DNA of 64,000 nt from JAAETI01 sp964195945 (GTDB lineage Bacteria; Actinomycetota; Acidimicrobiia; Spongiisociales; UBA5794): contig CAXMRC010000201.1 in assembly GCA_964195945.1 (NCBI GenBank), positions 1 to 64,000 of the forward strand, in the 5' to 3' direction. Positions 59,563 to 64,000 of the stretch are shown piece by piece; within the stretch, counting starts at the first letter, position 1; the number at the start of each line of letters is the position of its first letter. The translations under genes and the position numbers were made by a program. A model generated the notes under the pieces. It was not told where the DNA came from and made no database searches. It worked only from the letters and a program-made list of their open reading frames with translations.

Positions 59563-60714
59563 ATGAAGCTTTCAATAACGAGCCGTGGACCATATGCTCC
59601 ATCCGTCGAGTTTGTCGAGCGCAAGGGCACCGGTCACCCCGACACTATTTGTGACCATCTCGCCGAGGAGCTCGCCAGGGAACTGGCCAGCGAGTACCTC
59701 GCGCACACTGGTGCGGTCCAACACTTCAATGTAGACAAAGCCATCCTCGCGGCAGGCTCCGTCAACGTGGGCTTTGGCGGAGGCGAGCACACGCGACCGA
59801 GCCGACTTGTCCTTGTCGGCAAGGCAGACTCGCTACAGGCCTGGCGACCAGATCCAGAATCTCTGGCCACCTCGTACAAGAAAAAACTGCTCGACCTTCT
59901 GCCTGCAGCAACCCCGGAAGCGTTCACTGTTGAGCTGTGGCTGAATCAATCGTCTGCCGACCTCGCCTCGGTGGTAACAGCTCGTCAGGATGACATCCCA
60001 CTTGCCAATGACACGTCGTTCGCTGCGGTCTCGCTACCGCGGTCGCCCTTAGAGCGCACCGTCTATGACGCAGAGACCTACCTCAATAGTGAGGAATGCC
60101 AGGGTCGGCTCCCCATCGGTCGCGACATCAAGATCATGGGAGCCCGAGTCGATGGTGCCATCCACATCACGGTGGCTTGCCCGGTGCTGGCGGGATCCGT
60201 CCACAACCGATCCGAGTACGACGATGTGGTTGCTGAGATCCGATCAACCGTCGCCAACATTGCGGAGTCAATACTCGGCGCAGGCGTCGTCGTCAAAGTG
60301 AACCAGGCCGACCAAGAAGACAGCCCTTACCTCACTCTGACGGGCACCTCCGCCGAAGCGGGTGACGATGGCCAGGTGGGACGGGGCAATCGGTTCGGCG
60401 GGTTGATCACACCCTATCGGCCTATGAGCCTCGAGGCTGCTGCCGGCAAAAACCCGGCTTCCCACGTCGGTAAAACGTATCACGCTGTCGCCGCCGACAT
60501 TGCGGCCCGGCTCGAAGCCGAAACGGGGATAACCGAATCCACCATCCGTATGTTGAGTTCAATTGGCAGATCGGTTGCCGACCCGGAAACGGTTCACATC
60601 GAGGCCGCTGGCGATGCCAATGAGGCCCAGATCCAGGCCATCGTTGCAGAATGTCTCGCCGATTGGCGTGGAGTTCGTGATCGCCTCATCGACGGTTTCT
60701 ACGAGCTCTACTAG
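59563..60714 (+). CDS. Archaeal-type S-adenosylmethionine synthetase
   Basis: A 383-residue protein of the archaeal MAT family (PF01941-type), which makes SAM from methionine and ATP but is only distantly related to bacterial MetK. The signatures are VEFVERKGTGHPDTICDHLA, FNVDKAILAAGSVNVGFGGG and GDDGQVGRGNRFGGLITPYR followed by PMSLEAAAGKNPASHVGKTY. The ATG at 59563 is preceded by AGAGGATCA and is preferred over 59515. It lies after the ABC genes. In bacteria this form is rare; it may replace or add to MetK. Confidence in the family is high, physiological role inferred. Confidence 0.9.
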   Translation: MKLSITSRGPYAPSVEFVERKGTGHPDTICDHLAEELARELASEYLAHTGAVQHFNVDKAILAAGSVNVGFGGGEHTRPSRLVLVGKADSLQAWRPDPESLATSYKKKLLDLLPAATPEAFTVELWLNQSSADLASVVTARQDDIPLANDTSFAAVSLPRSPLERTVYDAETYLNSEECQGRLPIGRDIKIMGARVDGAIHITVACPVLAGSVHNRSEYDDVVAEIRSTVANIAESILGAGVVVKVNQADQEDSPYLTLTGTSAEAGDDGQVGRGNRFGGLITPYRPMSLEAAAGKNPASHVGKTYHAVAADIAARLEAETGITESTIRMLSSIGRSVADPETVHIEAAGDANEAQIQAIVAECLADWRGVRDRLIDGFYELY

Positions 60715-60729
60715 TTCAACGGACCACGG

Positions 60730-61626
60730 CTAGCCCGCTGGTCCTATGGCGCTCTTTGGGCTTCGTGGCCCATAGCGAGGAGCGTGGATGCCAGATAGTT
60801 TTATCAGGATGAGCGCTCGCCTCCGTAACGGGCGAAACGGCTCCAACAGCTCGGTCATGCGCCCATCCGTAGCTCTTGGCACCCCGGCCAGCGCCCAACC
60901 CACCGTATTGGGGAGATGGAAATCGCCGATCGGTACTGCATCGCGATCGCCCCATGTTGAACCCATGACCTGCGCAGAGGTCCAGGGGCCGATACCGCGC
61001 ACCGCAGCCAACCGTCGCATTGCATCCTCGCGGTTCATGCCAATTATCTGCTCCAGCCGGGCGGCTCTCCTGGCAATTTCGATCACGATCTGAGCGCGAC
61101 CCCGCTCGATCCCAAAGAGGTGGAGATCGGAATAGGACATGCTCGCCAGCGTCTCGGGAAGAGGCGGCAGCTGCAGCCCGAGGTCTCCAGGAGCCGGCTC
61201 GCCAGTCGCCGCCAGCAAACGTCGATAGCTCTCTTTGGCTTCTTCTGTGGTCACTCGTTGCCCGATGACGGCAGGCAGCGCTGCGTCAAATACCCGACCG
61301 GAGCTGCCGAGCCGCAGACCCAGGTGGCGCAGATGCAGATCCCGAAGAAAACCGCTGCCTGGCGAGAACTCGTTCGGGTCATCGTTGAGCCCAAGCGTTT
61401 GCGGGATACCTTCCATTGCTAGCTCTGCGCCCTGACCAGCAACGGTCGCCACCACTGATGACCCTTCAACGCGTACGGTCACGACTGCAGGGCCCGCAGT
61501 GGTGTGCAGCGCGTAAGAGGACTCGAGCTCACCCAATCGCGACACCCCTGGCCCTCTCGGAAGAGCAAACCGAAGCGTGCGTCGTAGATCTATCGGTTGC
61601 GTCAACCGCCAACTGTTCTCGATCAT
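60730..61626 (-). CDS. AlkA-like DNA-3-methyladenine glycosylase (HhH-GPD)
   Basis: A 298-residue base-excision glycosylase. The HhH-GPD domain has FDAALPAVIGQRVTTEEAKE, RRLAAVRGIGPWTSAQVMGS (the hairpin L-x-x-x-x-G-I-G-P-W-T-A) and the catalytic Asp in DAVPIGDFHLPNTVGWALAG. The N-terminal AlkA-like beta domain is present (residues 1-90). It would remove alkylated bases. The start is ATG at 61626; a longer reading to 61728 is not supported. Convergent with the SAM synthetase, 15 bases apart. Confidence 0.88.
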   Translation of the reverse strand: MIENSWRLTQPIDLRRTLRFALPRGPGVSRLGELESSYALHTTAGPAVVTVRVEGSSVVATVAGQGAELAMEGIPQTLGLNDDPNEFSPGSGFLRDLHLRHLGLRLGSSGRVFDAALPAVIGQRVTTEEAKESYRRLLAATGEPAPGDLGLQLPPLPETLASMSYSDLHLFGIERGRAQIVIEIARRAARLEQIIGMNREDAMRRLAAVRGIGPWTSAQVMGSTWGDRDAVPIGDFHLPNTVGWALAGVPRATDGRMTELLEPFRPLRRRALILIKLSGIHAPRYGPRSPKSAIGPAG

Positions 61627-61771
61627 GACGCACACGGTAGGACCTGGCTCCACGAATCGGGTGACGGCTGGGTTGCGGGATTCTGGCGGGGGGCTGCTAG
61701 TTTCGCTGCAGTCGCCGGGTCGGCGCACCGATATAGCTGCGTTGAGTGTTTGACAATGAACGGGGTAGACC

Positions 61772-62587
61772 GTGGACGAAAATCAGCAAGACCAGCCTCT
61801 TTCTAGCGAAGAGCTGCTACGCAGGGCGCGTGAAGGTCTGGGCGAGGGCGAGACTGTCCCTGAGCCGCCGGACGACTTCAAAGTCGGGTCATATCCGCCA
61901 CCTCCACCTGACCCGGAGCCTGAAATACCTTCCGCTATTAGCGAGACACCACCGGTGCCTTCAAACGACCCGCCGGTCATCGAGACCCCGCCAGCCTCCG
62001 ACCCTTCATCGTGGGCTCCCCCACCTGTTGCAGCCACACCCGACCCCGTGTGGAGCGCAGGCGCCCCGCCGGCAACGGGCCCGGTCCCGGCACCTGCGAA
62101 GAGCGGGGGCGGCTTGAGGAGCAAGCTCTGGATCCTCGTTGTCATTGCCGTTGCTGGTTTTGCACTGTTCAGCTTCCTTGATACCTCCAAAACTGTCGAT
62201 GAGATCGCAGTCGGCGATTGTTTCGACCTACCGGAAGAGGATGTCTTCTTCGAGGTCGATCCGATCGATTGCACTGAGGGCCACGACGTCGAGGTCTTCT
62301 CCCTTATCGACCTGAGCCTGATCTCTCCCGAATTCTCTGCGGTCGCTTCATACCCCGGCGATACCGCCGTATACGATGCTGCTTATCAGGCCTGCTGGGA
62401 TGAGTTCGAATTCTTTGTCGGCGTGCCCTACGAGGAATCGGTCCTCTTCATGGATGCGTTCACACCTACCTTTGAAGGATGGGACGAGGTTGGCGACCGT
62501 ATCGTCAATTGTGTCGTCTTCGAAGTGAACGCCGACGCCTCCGACATCATCAAGAGCTCTGCCACTCTCAGAAACGCAGACAGGTAG
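61772..62587 (+). CDS. Septum-formation-type membrane protein
   Basis: A 271-residue protein. The first 100 residues are a cytoplasmic, Pro/Glu-rich low-complexity stretch (SYPPPPPDPEPEIPSAISE); one membrane helix at about residues 122-139 (LWILVVIAVAGFALFSFLD); outside, a domain with VGDCFDLPEED, CTEGHDVEVFSLI and YPGDTAVYDAAYQACWDEFE, the Cys pattern of the actinobacterial septum-formation (Septum_form) family. The start is a GTG at 61772. The 3' end is followed by a strong terminator. Role in division is inferred from the family. Confidence 0.85.
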   Translation: MDENQQDQPLSSEELLRRAREGLGEGETVPEPPDDFKVGSYPPPPPDPEPEIPSAISETPPVPSNDPPVIETPPASDPSSWAPPPVAATPDPVWSAGAPPATGPVPAPAKSGGGLRSKLWILVVIAVAGFALFSFLDTSKTVDEIAVGDCFDLPEEDVFFEVDPIDCTEGHDVEVFSLIDLSLISPEFSAVASYPGDTAVYDAAYQACWDEFEFFVGVPYEESVLFMDAFTPTFEGWDEVGDRIVNCVVFEVNADASDIIKSSATLRNADR

Positions 62588-62609
62588 CCGAAAGCCACCT
62601 CGTTCGTTC

Positions 62610-62640
62610 AGAAAGGCCCGCCACATTGGCGGGCCTTTCT
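62610..62640 (+). terminator. Strong hairpin terminator downstream of the septum-formation gene
   Basis: AGAAAGGCCCGCCA (62610-62623) and TGGCGGGCCTTTCT (62627-62640) form a perfect 14-bp stem with a 3-base loop, followed by GTTGTT. It separates the gene at 61772 from the MenC-like gene. The T-tract after the stem is weak but the stem ends in a run of A/T pairs (CTTTCT). Confidence 0.75.
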
Positions 62641-62661
62641 GTTGTTAGCCTGACTTCCCAC

Positions 62662-63723
62662 ATGCCCGTTCCCGAACCCGATCGCATCACTGCCTGGCTG
62701 GTCGACCTGCCCCTGCGGCAGCCGTTTTCCTCGGCGGTCACCCACTTGAGCAGTCGCCGGCTGATTGTGGTGCGGCTGGATTTGGGTGACGCAGCGGGAT
62801 GGGGAGAGGCTGCACCCGTCCCCGACCACAGCGGCGATGCCGTCGAAAGCATGTGGGAGTCGCTGAAGCGTTCCTCGGCTGATTTCGGGCTCCGCTCTCC
62901 TGTACGCGGCGATGGGATGATCCGGGCGGCGTTTGCGCAGGCAAGCACCGACCTGGCCGCACAAGCAGCGGGCCAACCGTTGTGGCGCTATCTGGGTGGA
63001 ACCGGGCGGGTATGGGCGAGCGCAGCGATAGGACTCAACACGGATGGGCAGCCCGACGACGACCAGATCTCCTCAGCGGCCGTTGCTGGATATCGTCATG
63101 CGAAGCTGAAGATCAGCGAGCGCACCCGGATCGAAAGCCTGGCGTCGGTCATCGCCCGTTTTCCAAGCATCACGTTCGGTGTCGACGCCAACGGCTCGAT
63201 GGACCTCGACGATCAATCAAGACTCGCTCTCCTCGACGACCTGGGACTTGCCTATATCGAACAGCCGGGGCCCGCAGATGATCTCACGGGACACCGGACG
63301 CTGCGCACCAAACTGGCTACCCCCGTCTCGCTCGACGAGTCCGCCTCGTCACCAACGGCTATCGACCGAATTGTCGCCAAGGGCGCCGCAGACGTCATCA
63401 ATCTCAAAGTCGGTCGTTTTGGGACCGCGGAAACGCTTGCGTTGGCCAAGAAGATCATCGCCGGAGGCTGCAATGTTCGACTGGGTGGGCTTGTTGAAAG
63501 TGGCATAGGGCGGGCGCACACCATTGCCCTCGCCACCAACGAAATATTTGCGACAGTCGGAGATATCGCAGGTTCCGACAGGTACTTCACCGACGATCTC
63601 GTTCGACCACAGTGGCGCGTTGTCGATGGCCAACTCATACCACCCGATGCACCGGGACTCGGTGTCGATGTCAATGAGACCGCGGTTTTGCGCTACGCGA
63701 TCGACTCGCTCACGTCTGGCTAG
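62662..63723 (+). CDS. menC: o-Succinylbenzoate synthase-like enolase-superfamily enzyme (MenC)
   Basis: A 353-residue enolase-superfamily protein. The capping domain begins ITAWLVDLPLRQPFSSAVTH. The barrel has KLKIS (K-x-K base), GVDANGSM (metal Asp), YIEQPG (metal Glu), SLDESA (metal Asp) and INLKVGRFGT (second Lys), the arrangement of OSBS/N-succinylamino acid racemase. In an actinobacterium OSBS for menaquinone synthesis is most likely. The ATG at 62662 follows the terminator. No other men genes are seen here, so racemase or dipeptide epimerase activity is possible. Confidence 0.82.
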   Translation: MPVPEPDRITAWLVDLPLRQPFSSAVTHLSSRRLIVVRLDLGDAAGWGEAAPVPDHSGDAVESMWESLKRSSADFGLRSPVRGDGMIRAAFAQASTDLAAQAAGQPLWRYLGGTGRVWASAAIGLNTDGQPDDDQISSAAVAGYRHAKLKISERTRIESLASVIARFPSITFGVDANGSMDLDDQSRLALLDDLGLAYIEQPGPADDLTGHRTLRTKLATPVSLDESASSPTAIDRIVAKGAADVINLKVGRFGTAETLALAKKIIAGGCNVRLGGLVESGIGRAHTIALATNEIFATVGDIAGSDRYFTDDLVRPQWRVVDGQLIPPDAPGLGVDVNETAVLRYAIDSLTSG

Positions 63724-63759
63724 CGGTATGCGGCCGAGGTTGCGGCTACCGTTGTGATT

Positions 63760-64000
63760 ATGACGAAACGTGTGCTCCATCTTGCATTCCTTGCTGTCCT
63801 GGCCAGCCTCCTCCTTGTCAATCCGGCAACGGCACAAACCACAGACAGCGAGCCGAGTAATTGCGGTAGCTACGAGGGAATCGTTTGCTACGGGTGGTTC
63901 TCAGACAACGCCAACATCGTCGACGACGATGCCGCAATAGAAGCATCTATTGCGGCCCTCGTCGAGCGCTACGGCAACCAGATAGCAGTCGTTACCGTTA
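63760..64000 (+). CDS. TPM-domain secreted protein (5' part, runs off window)
   Basis: The first 80 residues only. A signal peptide (MTKRVLHLAFLAVLASLLLV then NPATAQ) is followed by a mature part with two Cys (NCGSYEGIVCYGWFSDN) and IEASIAALVERYGNQIAVVT, the start of a TPM (YgcG-like) domain, found in membrane-linked proteins of unknown function. The ATG at 63760 is 36 bases after menC. The rest is outside the window. Confidence 0.7.
   Translation, partial: MTKRVLHLAFLAVLASLLLVNPATAQTTDSEPSNCGSYEGIVCYGWFSDNANIVDDDAAIEASIAALVERYGNQIAVVTV

Noticed and set aside
1..64000. Search for tRNA, rRNA, CRISPR arrays and intact insertion sequences
   Set aside because: Intergenic gaps were read on both strands; no cloverleaf, no regularly spaced repeats and no transposase were seen.

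Overview
The window is about 60% GC and densely coding, with genes on both strands. It looks like a chromosomal segment of an actinobacterium, most likely of the class Acidimicrobiia. The evidence is a dcw cluster in actinobacterial order with a meso-DAP-type MurE, two F420-type oxidoreductases, DUF222/HNH and DUF3040 proteins, an o-succinylbenzoate synthase-type enolase (menaquinone), and remnants of the SLH-like C-terminal repeat common in secreted proteins of that class. The taxonomic call is inference from gene content. No rRNA, tRNA or CRISPR array was seen.

Region 1 (1-6300, minus strand): cell division and peptidoglycan genes mraZ-rsmH-ftsL-ftsI-murE-murF, with murF cut by the window edge. 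A four-box MraZ operator precedes mraZ. A 14-bp RNA stem could mask the ribosome binding site of rsmH. Region 2 (6450-16480): an accessory patch with two HNH nucleases, broken SLH-like and ECF-sigma fragments, an alpha/beta hydrolase-adenylate cyclase gene interrupted by an in-frame TAG, diverged direct repeats, a 14-bp perfect inverted repeat between divergent redox genes, a universal stress protein and a stand-alone resolvase-like domain. Region 3 (16596-25656): a MoxR-DUF58-transglutaminase operon, a MerR regulator, DUF3040, DNA polymerase IV, a histidine phosphatase and small envelope proteins.

Region 4 (25665-29930, minus strand): a complete type II fatty acid synthesis operon fabD-fabH-fabG-acpP-fabF. 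Region 5 (29993-42780): mixed metabolism, including threonine aldolase, an alanine-type aminotransferase, a ROK sugar kinase, an ArsA-like ATPase with an SRPBCC neighbour, a methyltransferase, a phosphoesterase, QueG, a YczE-like membrane protein, an F420-dependent LLM oxidoreductase and a coiled-coil NYN protein. Region 6 (42839-49059): branched-chain amino acid synthesis ilvB-ilvN-ilvC-leuA-leuB. It starts with a promoter, a 12-residue leader peptide rich in Leu/Val/Ile and an intrinsic terminator, the layout of a translation-coupled attenuator.

Region 7 (49086-64000): an M1 peptidase lipoprotein, a DHDPS-family aldolase, an ECF sigma/anti-sigma/mechanosensitive-channel operon, a three-gene proton-translocating transhydrogenase (pntAA-pntAB-pntB), an amidohydrolase, an ABC exporter pair, an archaeal-type S-adenosylmethionine synthetase, an AlkA-like glycosylase, a septum-formation-type membrane protein, a MenC-like enolase and the start of a TPM-domain protein. 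The items most worth following up are the ilv attenuator, the rsmH hairpin with the MraZ operator, the inverted repeat at 12932-12979, the interrupted cyclase gene and the archaeal-type SAM synthetase.
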